DNA of 64,000 nt from Certhia americana (GCA_018697195.1 CM031857.1:98642256-98706255); one strand, 5' to 3'. Numbered from the stretch's first letter, positions 13,590-26,680 are shown. The notes: generated from the sequence alone by a model not told the origin. Made by a program: numbers and translations.

Positions 13590-13647
13590 TTACCAGGGAA
13601 CTGGAAAAGAATGGAAAGGGGCAAAAGAGAAAGTTACAACTAATGCA
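13590..13647. repeat. Direct repeat, copy 2
   Basis: The partner of 13348-13407, in the same orientation, starting about 240 bases later. The strongest shared core is AAAGAATGGAAAG and GCAAAAGAGAAAGT. The similarity stops abruptly at both ends, which suggests a local duplication rather than a shared simple repeat. Confidence 0.8.
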
Positions 13648-15674
13648 AGACACAGAAAATTGCCCTGGTTCTCAGCACTAAGCAGCATTGGCACCAGGCG
13701 CAGAAATGCATATGCTGCTATGTCATATGGCATCTCCTGTGTTTGTGAGAAAGGGGAATAGTTCTGAAAGTTTTCAGAAGGGTTCAATACAGTTTAGGCA
13801 AGTTCAGTTATGGCAGAGGTTTTCAATGTGTGGTCTGTGAAATCAGGAAACAGGTCTGCAAACATATCTGAGAAGAGTGAACCTAACAATGTTAGGAGGC
13901 TGCAACTTATCCTCAGGTCCAAACTTCCACTGGGCAAGCTGGTGTAAGTCTGCAAAGCAGCACTCCATGACTGGGGAGAGGTTCTTACAGGGCACCTGGA
14001 CACTTCAGCAACTGCTTAAGATCAACCTGTGAAATACCATAAATAGGGCCTGCATAAACATGGTCAGCTAAGAAAAGCAGCTCTGTGTTCGCTGTGTGGG
14101 GTCAAGAACACAGACAGCAGCCAGTGTTTTACAAATAACTTCTCTCTTGTCCATTCATACCTTGACTTGCTCTCAGCTTACATCTGCTCCTTGCAGCTTC
14201 CTCTACCTGTATAGTTACACCTTTACAATAAAAATGTTACAGTTTTACAACTGCTGACTTTGCAATCTATGCAATATCACTCTGACCAGGCATCTCTGTG
14301 ACAATGGACAAATGGACTCACCGTACACATGCAGACTTCAAAAAAAAGAGCTTCAAAAAGTTTCTGGGTAAGGAAAAAAAAGCAAACTAGGAAAACCTGA
14401 ATATATAATATCTCTATTCATACATCAATTTCAAATTTTCATATCAGATTACCTTGCACCTGGATGTTTGATGTTGTCAAGGATGATTTAAATTAAAGTA
14501 CAGCTTATCTGTTAGCACAAACCCTCACATTCCCTCAGACTCTTCAGTGCAAAGATCATATCTTTGACTTTCATGAAGTGCCAAAAAATAGCCCTAAAAA
14601 GCAATGAAAAATACTAATATTGTCTTTGGAAACAGTAATGTGATATATGAAGTGAAATAACATTGAATATATAAGGGAAAGTTCTCTATATTTGAGGACT
14701 AGATAATAAAAGCAACTAAAAATAGGAGAACTCAAATTTTTCCAACTATATCAACCCATACACTGAAGCTATATTTCATCTAAGTTGATGTCATGTTCAA
14801 ACCATAGGCAAAAATTTTCAGTGTCAGAAAGTAAAAACTGCAATTTTTAGTCATAACTTTAAAAAACTGATTCTGTAGCTGATTAATCTATGGTGAATGT
14901 TTTTGCTTGCTGTCAAAAAAAACCCAACTCTGCCTTAATCTGGTGATTCTAATTATTAAAAACTCTGCTTTAGTATGCTTAAGTCATGTTGCCTGTGGAG
15001 ACTAGGAGAAAAATCACACTAAATATGAATTACTCTTTAAAATTGTCATGTTTTAGAGCTCTGAATGCTTAATTCTCACATTAAAACACCTAGTCTATCC
15101 CAAAATTCCCATCCTGAGGCCAAAACCCAGATATAATAGAAGAACTCATGGAACATGATATGAACATTAGCATATTTAAAATGTAAAACCTTTATCAGAT
15201 GACTGTAGCAGATGTCATCAAAAGCAGAGCAGAACAAGCTATGTGTAGTAATAATTGAACTGGAACCAGTTGTGATTTGTAGAAAATCTGTAACAGCTGC
15301 TTTAGAACAGGTTAATCATACTGTTAGTCCAGATCCCATTTCTATTGCATTCCCACACTGTTACATTGCAGTATTTAAAACAAGGAATTCTCAGCAGCCC
15401 CTTCAGAACCTGCAATGCTGGACCTTTACAAGGAAACACAAGGAATGTTGAAGTGCTTCTCAAAGAAAGAATTCAAACAGAAGAGTCCTACACTCCTCTT
15501 GACACTCAAAAATTCTACTGACATCCCAAAAGGCAGTTTCTTACACAAGCAAGGAAAAGACAGACATGAAGTAGGATAGTAGTATATCAGGAGGAATGCT
15601 TTTTGGCTTTTCATGTTTAACTGGAAACTTAATTGTATAAATATGTTATGCAATACATCAAAAATTGAATCATA
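13648..15674. other. Intergenic, no gene recognised
   Basis: AT-rich sequence. I see no exon, RNA gene or mobile element. Confidence 0.6.
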
Positions 15675-15746
15675 GAATATTACATTACAGGAAAGATTTT
15701 AAGTTAAGGATATTCTCCTTAAGAATATTACCACAATGTAATATTC
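15675..15746. repeat. Nested inverted repeats
   Basis: The outer arms GAATATTACATT (15675-15686) and AATGTAATATTC (15735-15746) are exact reverse complements. Inside them, TTAAGGA (15704-15710) and TCCTTAA (15716-15722) form a second hairpin with a 5-base loop. No target-site duplication is evident, so a MITE call cannot be made. Confidence 0.85.
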
Positions 15747-17842
15747 CAAAATGTATTCAGGTAGTCTGTAGGGTGAAAGCACATAAAATTAGAGGAAAGC
15801 ATTTTGCTGCACTAGTAATTAATTAAAAATATGTCATGGGTCCTTGAACAGACTCATGCAACTTTTGGTAAAATCAGGAGCAGAAAGAAAACAGAGACCA
15901 CCCAACCACTCCTGGAAGCTTCCTCATTTTCCTGATTTTTGGTCTTTTAAAATTTTTTTATTTGGGTGAAATTAACATCTTTAGGAGAGACCACGGAAAG
16001 AATATGAAAGCATCATGTGTCCTGATGATTCACACTAATCAGGGACTCTGTCTTGTGGCCATCTTGTAAGATGAGGACTGAGAGCACCAGCCAAGTCACA
16101 TGAGGTCATCATGCACTCACATGATATCTCCCAATATTTCCACTAAACCTAAATTCTTCTCTTCCCACAATTCTGGAAGGAGTGCAGCACCAGGCTTGAC
16201 TTGTAAAAATTTATGCTGAACTCAAGAGGATTTCGGGGTTCTTTTCTCTCCACCCATTGTTCTTGGGATAATTTTTCCATTCATGAATTCTAGAATCTCA
16301 GGCAATGGTAGTCTTCTAGCCAGGAGTGTATTTATCTGGGAGAAATATGAAATGTGTTTTTCACTTCCTACCAAGTTACCTACCAAGCAAATGACTGCTT
16401 CCACTAAAAGCTTGTAGTGACACAAGAGCTTGCTCAGCCCCTCTGTTGAGGGATTGAAACTTACACAGGGAAGAGGCAAAGGGCAAATCGTGTATGCTGC
16501 TCCTGCCTCTGAGCAGGAATCCTGGGGGACAGAATGAGCACAGGATGCCTGGCAGAGGGAATGTGGTGGATTTAGGAGCGGAGGAAGAAAATTGTGCTGC
16601 TCACAAGACTGTCTGCTCTTAGCAAAAGCAGAATAGGGAAGAGCAGGCAATGGGGAAGATCAGAGGCAGGGGACAGACACAGTGCCTGACACTCAGAGCA
16701 TCACCCTTTACATGGAGCCACTGGGATGCTGCCAGGGAGCTCGTGCACTGGGATGCTGAAGGTATGCACAGAGCAGGCTCTTAGCGAGCCAAGAAGCATG
16801 AATGCATTTTGCTTTATGTCTCTGGGAGAGGAAAGCTGTAGCTGAGGTTATGTTTCCATGGAAGCACAGAAAAAAACAGAGCAAAGCTGCTCTCCTATGA
16901 GATTGGCTGCTCTTTAATTTGAGGCGTTGACCAACAAACACTGCTGTGTTGTGCTTACACAGCAGTGCAGCTGCTAGCACTGCATTTCAGGAATACTCAG
17001 AACTCCATAAGGACCTCCTGGGTCCTTCTCAGTCCAGTTTACACTTCTCTTAAGTGTGGGAGATGTTGTGTTTTCTAATCTTATTATTTAATTACCATCT
17101 GGAAATGTATTTATTGACTTATTGTGCCTATTCAAAGCAATTGTGGGCAATTGAATGCACTTTGAGAACTCCTGAGAGGTCTCACTTTTGAAAAACCACA
17201 TTCAAAGCTCCTCACTGGAAGAAAGTCACATTTTGGCAGCATTATCAATTGGTGAACAGCTTTGTTTCATCATAGAAAATGGGGCCAGAGACCTTAGATA
17301 TAAAGGAAGCCTTTTAATAGCAAAGCAAATGAAAGCTGGGAATTGCTTCAACCCGCTAGTGTGAGGACTGCCATTTTTTTTACAGTATAATCAAACATAG
17401 AAAATTGATTCTATGCTTCTATTCCTTACTATTTTTTCTTTAGTCACTGTATTTTCAGTAACTTCAAGGCCCATTAGTTTATTTTCCTCCCAGATGAATT
17501 TGTTGAAGCTCTATGTCCTTCTTAGTTTGACACAGGGTATTTTTAACATCACTTTTGGGGACTCCCAATCTATGCATTTCTGTGGATGAACCCATTTAAA
17601 GACTGACAAGCAAACCACTACCACTAGATGAATCCTCCAAACATATTTCTATTTGTGTCATTTCTTTCACTTTCATACATATCTGTGGCCCAGTACAACT
17701 CCTGACAAGGGAAATGCATCCACTACCACACCATCTGTAGATTATGGCTTTCTTTTTTTTTCATATAAAAAAGGAAGTTACTGGAGTAACTGGTTATACT
17801 AGTGTTAACTGTATGTTCCTTTGGGATATAATACATATTCTA
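15747..17842. other. Intergenic, no gene recognised
   Basis: The stretch 16220-16980 has higher GC than its neighbours and longer open frames on the minus strand, but they match no known protein and carry no convincing splice or start context. The rest is AT-rich, with no recognisable element. Confidence 0.55.
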
Positions 17843-17881
17843 ATACATATTAGAATTATTATTCATAATTCTAATATGTAT
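17843..17881. repeat. Perfect 17-bp inverted repeat
   Basis: The arm ATACATATTAGAATTAT (17843-17859), a 5-base loop TATTC, and the exact reverse complement at 17865-17881. The motif ATACATATT also occurs just upstream at 17831-17839, so the hairpin sits in a small cluster of related words. Confidence 0.95.
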
Positions 17882-20651
17882 GATAAATAACTGCAGCTAT
17901 CATAAGGGGTGTGTCTGATTGGCAAATTACCATCTTAGAATGCAATAATGCACACATTTCCTAGATAAGGCAGAACTAGAGATAAGCATTTTACTTTTGA
18001 GTACAGAGTGTCCAGAATGAAGAGACTAAACTCAACTTCATTAACTTGACTTTTAAACCATTCTTAGACCATTTAAACCATTATTATGCTTTTATCAGTA
18101 TCATTTTTCAGCAAATCACCATTTCACTTAAACTGGAAGGAGCTATACAAATAAATGAAAGAAAAATTACTTTTTTGAAAGCTGAATTGCACATCCTTGC
18201 AGACGACAAGAAGTGCTAATACTCAGGAGCTTCTTCTCTCCTGCTTCCCATTCATTTTGATTCTTGCACAATTTTCCTCTCAAAATTGCTTCTGACATAA
18301 GCTTAACTCACTGTAATAGTTGTTGTGGTTTATGCTTTGACAAGATGCAAGATTAAGAGAAATTAGTTTTTTAGATCTTGTTTTCTAATTTCCAGATTAC
18401 TGGTCTTAAGATAAGTCCTGAACTCTGTGAAGAGCAACCAAAAATTAAGAAAAAGGTAAGCTAAAAAAGCAATAGAATAAGAGTATTCTTTCAAATAGTT
18501 CTCAAATGGATACAGCAGAAATTAAACTGACAAAAGATAAGAGGTTTTTTTTCAGGACCCTAAGGGAGTCTAATTAACTGATTTCCAGAAATGGGATAGA
18601 AGCATCAGACTGATTTTACTGTCAGATATTTGGCTAAAAATCAAGAGCTTCAAAAGACATTAATGGGCAGAAAGGTAACATCTGACAATATAGCAGATGT
18701 TCATATAAATTGTATGAACTCCTACAAAGTGTGGATTCCTTAATTTAAGAGTTCCTGAGGACATACTGAGAGCAGACAAATTATGGGCTGTAAAAAGGAA
18801 TCTGAACTAAGTCCCAAAGATTAATCATACCAGAAATAGGTTATCAGCAATTTCCTTTCCATGTAGTAAGAGCTTCCAACAGCCTGAAAAATGAGCAGCA
18901 AGGCTCAGAAAATAGATTGCAGGGTTTGCTCTGACCTGCTGTAGCTGCTATAGGATTCAAGCCATCAGCATACCAGCATTGCATGTAGGTACATGAAATC
19001 ATTACTGGATATAGGCATGCAAACTCCTCATTTCCATTTATTACTTTTTCTGCCAAGGTCATGAAAAAGTATCTGATGAATGTGCAATATTCCAGATGAT
19101 GTTACAACTGACAGAGCAGGCCACGTGCAAGACTTCATTTATTATTGCTAACTGACTGATGCTCTTTTCAGAGGTGAATTTGGGTTGGTGTTAATTTCTA
19201 TTATATTCTACTTTTGATTAGCAGTGTTGCCATTTCCTACAGCAAAAAATCGTCCATCATCTTCAGGAATTTACCATAGGTAAGCCAGAAAACTTAAACC
19301 ATGTTCTTCCTTTTTTCCACAAAAATATATGAGAAGGGGAGAAGGTTGTTAATGGAACAATGTGCAGATCTCCTGAGACAAAAAGCTTTCTAAAGGAATG
19401 ATATTTATAAATAAAATCTCCTCTACTATGCTAATTAGATCTGGCAAAGTACAGACCCTTTCTAAACATATATTGTAAATTATAATTCTAAATTCTCTAA
19501 AAGGAGTAGGTTTGAGGGTAGAAATTCCAAACCTAAGATATTTCAGAACTATAATGGAGATACTGTGGGTTTCAGCAATACTCTACAAAGGACCACTGAA
19601 TATTTCTGGTGTCAACAGATATAAGTATAGTTTTATCATATATAATTTCTAAATAATCCTGTTGTTTCAACTGTATCTGCTATGATTCTAACTCACTCTG
19701 TTCAAAATTTTTAGCTCCTAGAGAAAAAGAGTACAGAAATTATGTAAAAGAGGATCCCTTGAGACCTACAAAGTCACTATGACTGCAAAGCAAAATTCAG
19801 AATGATACTCAAGGAGAGAACTTAATGAAAATGGCCATTGTAAATGGCAGGACATTTCAGGAAGTTGTTATCTCTACGTAACAATGTAATGACTCTAAGA
19901 GACAAATAGGAAAGAACACCCTCAGATAAAATCCCTGTGAATGTAGTTTCTGTTTCAGGAAGACAAGATAAAAAAATTACAAATATGTATCACTACTGGC
20001 TTCTTTAAAGGATGAAAAAAACCTAATAAATGCCCAATGACTCTTCATTTATTCCACAGCATTGCTTCTAGGATAAGATGATATGCAAGATAATTGAAAG
20101 GAAACTGCCTGACTACTCAGAAAAAAATATATCCTCTAACATCATCTGAGTGTTGTGAATGTGCAGTTCCTCTCAGTCTGGTTCTTCAATGCACCTAGAG
20201 CATTTTTGACAGACTCTGTAACCAGTTGAGGAAACAGAGCCTTGAGCAGTGCCAATCAGAACGTTTTTTTAAATTGTGAAAAATTTAAAATATTATCCTG
20301 GTCTAGTAGTCAGGGAAGCCATACAAATCCACTGTATGACTTTCCTTCTCTTTCTAATATTGTACACAGGACATGGGTTCCCAGTGACATATCCAGAGTT
20401 ACAGCACATCTTTCAGCAGAGTAAGAACCAAAGGCAACTTCTACTCAACTTCCTTAAATAATGGTCAGCTCTTTGTTTCCAAGGCAACAAAACTGCAGTT
20501 TCAAAAGTGCTTAGCCTTGAGCATTCATGGACACACTGCTCTGCACCTGGAGCTGGAAGGTATTTGCTGTTCCAAAATGCATTCTTTACAGGCTTTAAAT
20601 TTCAAGATGATGTGAACAGTGATGAAAGATAAGAATGTGTCTGTGAGTAAC
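17882..20651. other. Intergenic, no gene recognised
   Basis: AT-rich sequence without a recognisable exon, RNA gene or element. Confidence 0.6.
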
Positions 20652-20765
20652 TGACTCTCGGGTTTTTATGTGATGTTGTTCTTCCCGAGAGTGTAAAAGT
20701 CTTTTGCCCAGCACCGAGATAGAAGGAAAAAACCGAGAGCCGTCTCCTCTGCTTCTTCAAGGCTG

Positions 20766-20771
20766 TTTATT
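20766..20771 (-). promoter_or_regulatory. LTR polyadenylation signal
   Basis: AATAAA on the minus strand, about 100 bases downstream of a TATAAA box in the same orientation, as in a retroviral LTR. Confidence 0.6.
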
Positions 20772-20867
20772 TTCCCTTATCAGTACAGTTTCTTCTCCGA
20801 CCCACTGAGATCTGTTCTGCAGGTCAGCTCACGGGGAAAAGGCCCAGCCTCGAAGGTGACGATTATC

Positions 20868-20873
20868 TTTATA
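20868..20873 (-). promoter_or_regulatory. LTR TATA box
   Basis: TATAAA on the minus strand inside the LTR-like segment. Its spacing to the poly(A) signal supports the LTR call. Confidence 0.55.
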
Positions 20874-21197
20874 CCACAAACTACGTAATCAGTATTTATA
20901 GTTCTTCACCAATAACTATTATCTATGTTAGAAGGTTAGATTCTCTTCTAAGCCAACTATAATGTGCCACCTCACTGCAGAAGATGGAGGCAAGGAAGAA
21001 GAAGGAAGAAACCCAAAAGCCATGTGCTTCCTCCATCTTGTCATCACTTGCTTACCATCCTAAAATCCACATATATCTAAAATTCTCACTCTGTGATAAA
21101 ACTATGCACTATTCTACTATTTAATACACACTCCTAAATACTCTGCTTCATTTCAGAGCTTAAAAGCCCTTTTTCCATGAACAAAGGTTAAAAACAG

Positions 21198-21229
21198 TGT
21201 TTGTCAGAGATTCTAAAATCTCTCAAACA
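21198..21229. repeat. Inverted repeat next to the LTR
   Basis: TGTTTG (21198-21203) pairs with CAAACA (21224-21229) and AGAGATT (21206-21212) pairs with AATCTCT (21217-21223), leaving a 2-base bulge and a 4-base loop. It begins TG and ends CA and lies just beyond the LTR, so it could mark the LTR terminus. Confidence 0.85.
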
Positions 21230-24200
21230 TGCAAAGAGAAATTCATCATATTTCCAGACTCCGACAACTGACAACTACTAACCTTACACCTGCAAGAGAT
21301 ACATGAGCATACATACATGAACACAGAGTTGAAATACATGCCATATATTCCCACATGTGAAATATTTCCCAGTCCATACTCACCCCTCTCCAGGATCCAG
21401 ACATGGTTAAGCAACAGTATAAAGAAAGATGAGTCATTCACAGATTGCTGTGGGGAAATTAAATTACACTTCATTTTTCTACCTAAAATTATCAATGATC
21501 TCTCTAGTTACATGCACAATTCCAGGACCATTTTTAGATTTAGCTTGTTCACCTTATGCCAGTTATTCTTCTCTGGATTCCAGGGATAATGTCATGGCAT
21601 CTCACAGGGTTATGGGTATCCTTGCCTCTGAGCATGACCCTGAATGAGCAGACTGCCAAGGTATCTGACAAGAATAACTAAGCTGGAGGTGGTTTGAAAG
21701 TCACAGAGGTCAGTATTTGGAAGTTCCTAAATTGCCACATCTGTGTCTTCCAGTCCCATGACCTGTGAGCTGCTTTCTGCAGTGCTGAAAGCCAAAGAAG
21801 AGCTGTGTGAAGGTGACTGGGAGAGGACATTCACTGGAGAAGACATTCACGTTCTTCACGTGTGCAGCTCTGTACTCAGGAACAGCAAAGCTACAGTTTC
21901 ATTATAAACTTGAAACAAAATCAACAAAATTTACAAAGGAGTAATTCCTCTAGCTTTAAGGATTTAAAAAAATATAAAATTCATCTTTCCAGATCTGATG
22001 ACAGTCAGTGGGTCCCATAAACAAGAAACACAAAGAATTATTCAGTTTTATGTGTTTGCACAACATTCAGTCCCCATCTTGATGGGCACCACTGTAAAAA
22101 GAAAAATTCCTAATAAAGTCTCACTCATCCCAGTTATTTCACAATATGTCTGCTTTCTTATACCGTTACACAGTAAGAGGATACACATTGAAAAGTGCAG
22201 TTATCTCCAATAGTTTGTCGGGTGTCTATAGCTGTAAAACAGAAAAGCTATTTGGTCTTATCAGGTCATTTGAAATCTACCTGAAATCAGACTGCTGCAC
22301 TCAGACTAGAAACAGCTCCCAAAATGCAGAATTCTTCATAATACCAATATACACTATATACGCACTATATATATATACACTTACTAGCTCAGCAAGCTAT
22401 TGGGAAAGGCAAATGGGAAAAGGAAGGATAAAAGTATTTAACTTCAAAAAATATGTGCAGTTGTTTACATATATTTCACACCAGTGAAGAAGCCTCAGAA
22501 CTAACACTCATTTTTCAGACCACTAATCCTAAAATATTATTAGTTGTTTTATAAGCTGGGCAAAAACATTTTATCAACATTTTCCTTGCTAAAAATGCTA
22601 AGCTGGATCAAAGACACATTTCAGAGATTGATTTGGTTCACAATTGAAGCACACTCACAAATTCAGTTGGGAAAACATATTCTCCATGCTGTACAGTCAC
22701 TTTTTAAGATCATAGCCAGACTATTCTTCCTACAATGTAATCATCATATTTTGTTAAAAAGGCTCAGCACTAGTGACATCTTCTCAAAGCATTTGATATG
22801 AAATGTGATAACATATTTCTTTGGACATAATTCCACACACAGTAAAAGTCTATCTTTTAAATGTTGTGGTTTGAATTATTTTTCTCTGGTAAATTCTGCT
22901 GACAACTTCCCACTGCCCGAGTTGCTTTCAGGCAAGGACAACTGGTCAAAAAAAAGTATTCAGTGTCAGGTAGGTAGAATGTACATGTACAGATGTTGCT
23001 GCCATGCAATAGTGTAAAAGTATTTTCAAATAATTTCAATAGTTCTGGTTTCCCAAGCTCAGGAAAAATCAAGGTTTGTTGATTGTTTCCTGATAGACCT
23101 CAGCTGAAATGTTCTTTCTACTCTATATCCTGCTTCTAGACAAAAATGCTTTTGCAGAGTTTTTTAGGCTTTTAGTGCTCCTTCTTTTAATTTTTTGATT
23201 TTCCTGCTCCTCTTTCACAAGATTTTACTTACAAGCTAACCTGGACTCACTCACTATCCATTAGTGTATTATATACTCATGTCTGTGTTTGCTCTTGAGA
23301 ATCATAGTATTTCAAATATTTTATAATTTTTCCTGCATTTAGGTTAAGAGATGGGATATGTTCACATCCAATCTTTACGAAAATATTACTACTGAAATAA
23401 TAAGCTGAAGGCATACAATTGCAGGTCATCCTAAAGTTATGGGTACTTCTTGGTTCCTAAAACATTTATTTGTTGTTAAAATATGATGATACTTTGCCTG
23501 TGGAGCAGCCAGCAGTAAAGAAGACTTGGCTCTGTACAGACAGGAGGGATTCTTATCTGGAAAACACTCTACAAATATCCTCAGATATTGTGTTGCATGA
23601 GCATATATTTTTGCTCATAAAGATACAGTGTCAAAGTACTTTTCAGCAGCATATGAAATACATGTTTGAGCTCTGCTAGAAATATTAACATTCCTTAGCT
23701 AATCAGTGAGAAGTGAGGAAAAGTTAAAACTAAGACTTGTTCTTGCAGCCATCAAAGAGAACTGCACTGACTAGACAATAATTTCTCTAGTTATGTTACC
23801 ATAAAACACTACAGTTCAGACAACTGGGTTTACACTTCCACAGCCCAGCTCAGATCCAGCAGTTCCCTCTGAGTTTTCCATCACCATCTCCTTTCACTGC
23901 AAAGGCTGCCGCACCTATTTAGTGGTTCCCTCATCAATGTTCAAGCAAATTTATCTCCCATGTGTCCCTCTATCCTAACGTATCTCTTTTAGCTCCACAA
24001 CAGTGTAAAAAAAACCCCTGCCTCCACAGCAGTTCATGTGGGTGACATGAAAGCTAAGTTAAATATCAGGTACATGAAAAATTTAGAATTTTTGCATATT
24101 TCACTATAACCAAATCAAAACACATCTACAGCCATTTACACATGCCTGAAAATAGTAACACTAGTAAAGGCATTTCTTTCAGAGAAATAAGAAAGTACCA

Positions 24201-26642
24201 CTTCTGACATAATCTTTAAGGACTATTTTGAGTATAGTCACTTCATTTGTCACTTGTGTTAAGATTACATAAGTTAAAAGCTGTATTTTGAGCTACTGAA
24301 AATCCTAAATAACTATCACAAATTAGGTGAAAGTGTCTGGTGCCTGGAAAACTGCTGTTCTTTGGAGACACAGTAGTTCTTCATCAGTATAAGTTTGTCG
24401 TATTTTACCAGTTAGGGTATATTTGGAAATATGTTAGAAGCCTGCTTTCTTCTGTGGATTTTGGATAGACATTGTCCAAAGGGCCAGATGAGACTATTCA
24501 ATTTACTAATGATCTGGATTATGATGATGTGATTCTGCCAGAAAGTTAGAGGTAACTGGTACGTGTAAGGAGGTGGTTTGACCATTTTCTGTGGTAGAGT
24601 GAAGGAGAGTGGCAGCTGAATTTGTCTGCCTAAACTGGGGTGTCTGAAAGCCTGAGTACAAGGAAGTCATCCTTCCTTTACTTTCCACCAAGGACCTAGC
24701 CACCTTCAGAGAACCCCATGTCCCAGCCTGAGACTGGTTGGATAGAGTTAGATAAGGTAAATCTCACTTTTTCCAGCAATTATATGTTTCCATATAACTT
24801 CATAACAATCAAACCACCACCCATCATTCAGTAGTAGGGGCTTATTTAACAGAATATGTGTGGCAACTCAATAACTAATGCCAGATGATTATTTGAGTGA
24901 TTATCTAATCATTCAGCTGTTACCTCAGTGAGAAACCTCCAAATACTTGGGAAGTAAGTCCTCAGGAGGCCTCTTTCTGAAGGCTCCTTCTTGTTGCAAT
25001 ACAAGAAAATTCAAAGTTCTTGAGACTGTGCATCTTTACTTTCAACCTTTATTGTGCAATGGACTTATGCAGTGATTTCCTTCAGAATTCCAATGCTGAT
25101 TGATAATCTTAAGTGCATGACTTAAGTGCTTGACTCTGCATAGATAATTTGCTTAATTTAACCTCAAAGCCAAAATAATGTGACTGAAAATCTCATTATG
25201 TATGCTTAATTTACATTTCAACAGAAGAAATTAATTCCTATACTGCTTCAGGGTTTTACATAAGTGGAACTTTTCAACAACAGAATTTCAACAGGCCTTT
25301 ATCACCAAAACCATTGGTTGGACCTGCACAGCCCATGATGTCTAACAAGCTCCAGCTCTCTTCCTTTGGCAGTAGATTTTTCTTATAGTACCTCACAGAC
25401 TTACATTTAACCAATTACCTTTTCTCTTCGCCCACAGTACTAAGGTTCAAGACAGATTCTGACAAAGTATTGCAGGATTTGAGATCAAGAAAGTACTTCA
25501 GTGCTCAAATAGTCACTTCTTATTATTGTCGAGAAAAGGCTTGATGAATTTAGAGCCATGATTTTGGCAGAGGGCACCCTGTAGCAATCACCTTAACTCT
25601 GATTCACTTACTCCAGCTTCTTTTCCAGCCACAGTTAAATGCTGTTAGTCAACACAAACCTAACAGAGTCAAACCCACAATCCAAAGCACATGGAGTCAC
25701 CACCAGATAAAACCAAGCATCAGGTAGCAACTTTCACTCACCTCTTTTCAGAAAGACTTCTACATATTAAAGAATGTACAATAGCTCTGCAAAAATGGAA
25801 CAGCTACCTGCCTACAATTCTTTCAATCAGGGTAACTGTTGTGAATGATATATCTAATCCAAACACTCTTAAGGAAGGAAGAATGGTCTGTTAGGTTCTT
25901 TTTAACAGCCTTTTGAGTATGCAATCCCACTAACATTTCTGGAATACCAAAACAAGGCCTGGCAATATATAAGCAAATAAGAAAGCAAATACTCAACAAC
26001 CTTCAAGAGCTAAAAGGAATACAGTTTTATGGTTCAGAATAATACAGCAGAATCTAGCCTCTATGGAGATGAAAAAGCAATAGAAACGGAAAAGAAAAAG
26101 AAGTGTTTTAAGTCCCTTTTTACTAAGTTGGAGAGCAGATAATTTCACAGATGAGAAAAAGGGTGAGACGCATTTTTTGGTTTGTTTTTTTCCCAAGAAG
26201 TGTAGTCTTACAGCAGACACAGTATAGTTTATGTTTTTGTCTCAGGAGGTTGGTCATAGAGCCATGTCTGAAAAACTGGGCTGTAAGGCCAAGTTCCTCC
26301 CTTAGATGCACATACTTAATTCCCATTGAGAAGACAAGCTATGATACATCCCAGAGTCGAATCTGATCCCTTTCTGTCCTCTGGTTTCCTGGTTGCTATT
26401 AATGGGTGGACTAGAACCAGAACATCATTTACTACTTGTCAAAGCTCCCTACTTACATGCCAAACTTGTGTGGAATTAATACATTGCAATGATAATACTT
26501 AATTTCTCTTTAAAAGATTGCTACAAATTAATTCCTGATTTGGTGAAACAAGTGTATAAAAGACACAAATAAATCCTTAACCAACATCATAACATAATAT
26601 CTCAAGAAATGAGAATTGCACAAAAGCTTTAATTTGAACTGT
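21230..26642. other. Intergenic, no gene recognised
   Basis: AT-rich sequence. A short stretch near 24500-24530 (TTTACTAATGATCTGGAT) resembles a word from CR1 ORF2, but it is too short to call. A 13-base direct repeat around TTAAGTGCATGAC lies near 25110-25135. No gene or RNA was seen. Confidence 0.55.
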
Positions 26643-26680
26643 ATTAATGGAAACCAGTATTTGAACTGGTTTCCATTAAT
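26643..26680. repeat. Perfect 16-bp inverted repeat
   Basis: The arm ATTAATGGAAACCAGT (26643-26658), a 6-base loop, and the exact reverse complement at 26665-26680. The word TTTGAACTG occurs both just before the first arm (26633-26641) and across the loop (26660-26668). Confidence 0.95.

Larger units (their letters stand above)
20652..21165 (-). mobile_element. Endogenous retrovirus LTR, minus strand (ends approximate)
   Basis: Read on the minus strand, this GC-richer island has the order expected of a retroviral LTR. There is a GATGGAGGAAGCACATGGC-type U3 segment, a TATAAA at 20868-20873, then about 100 bases later AATAAA at 20766-20771, then a U5-like segment ending in CCCGAGAGTCA at 20652. 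The composition changes sharply from the AT-rich flanks. I see no gag, pol or env reading frame, so this is a solo LTR or a fragment. The left end (TG at 20652) is plausible. The right end is uncertain and no target-site duplication was found. The family name is not known to me; it resembles LTRs of passerine endogenous retroviruses. Confidence 0.7.

Noticed and set aside
16222..16650. 142-codon minus-strand frame in the intergenic region
   Set aside because: Length is within chance for a locally GC-richer stretch. No domain, no promoter or splice context, and no familiar sequence.
24500..24600. CR1 ORF2-like word TTTACTAATGATCTGGAT
   Set aside because: Only about 18 bases match and the flanks do not follow the CR1 order, so it was not listed as an element.
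17843..26680. Hairpins at 17843 and 26643 as microRNA precursors
   Set aside because: Stems of 16-17 bp with tiny loops are about half the length a microRNA precursor needs, and the flanks do not extend the pairing.
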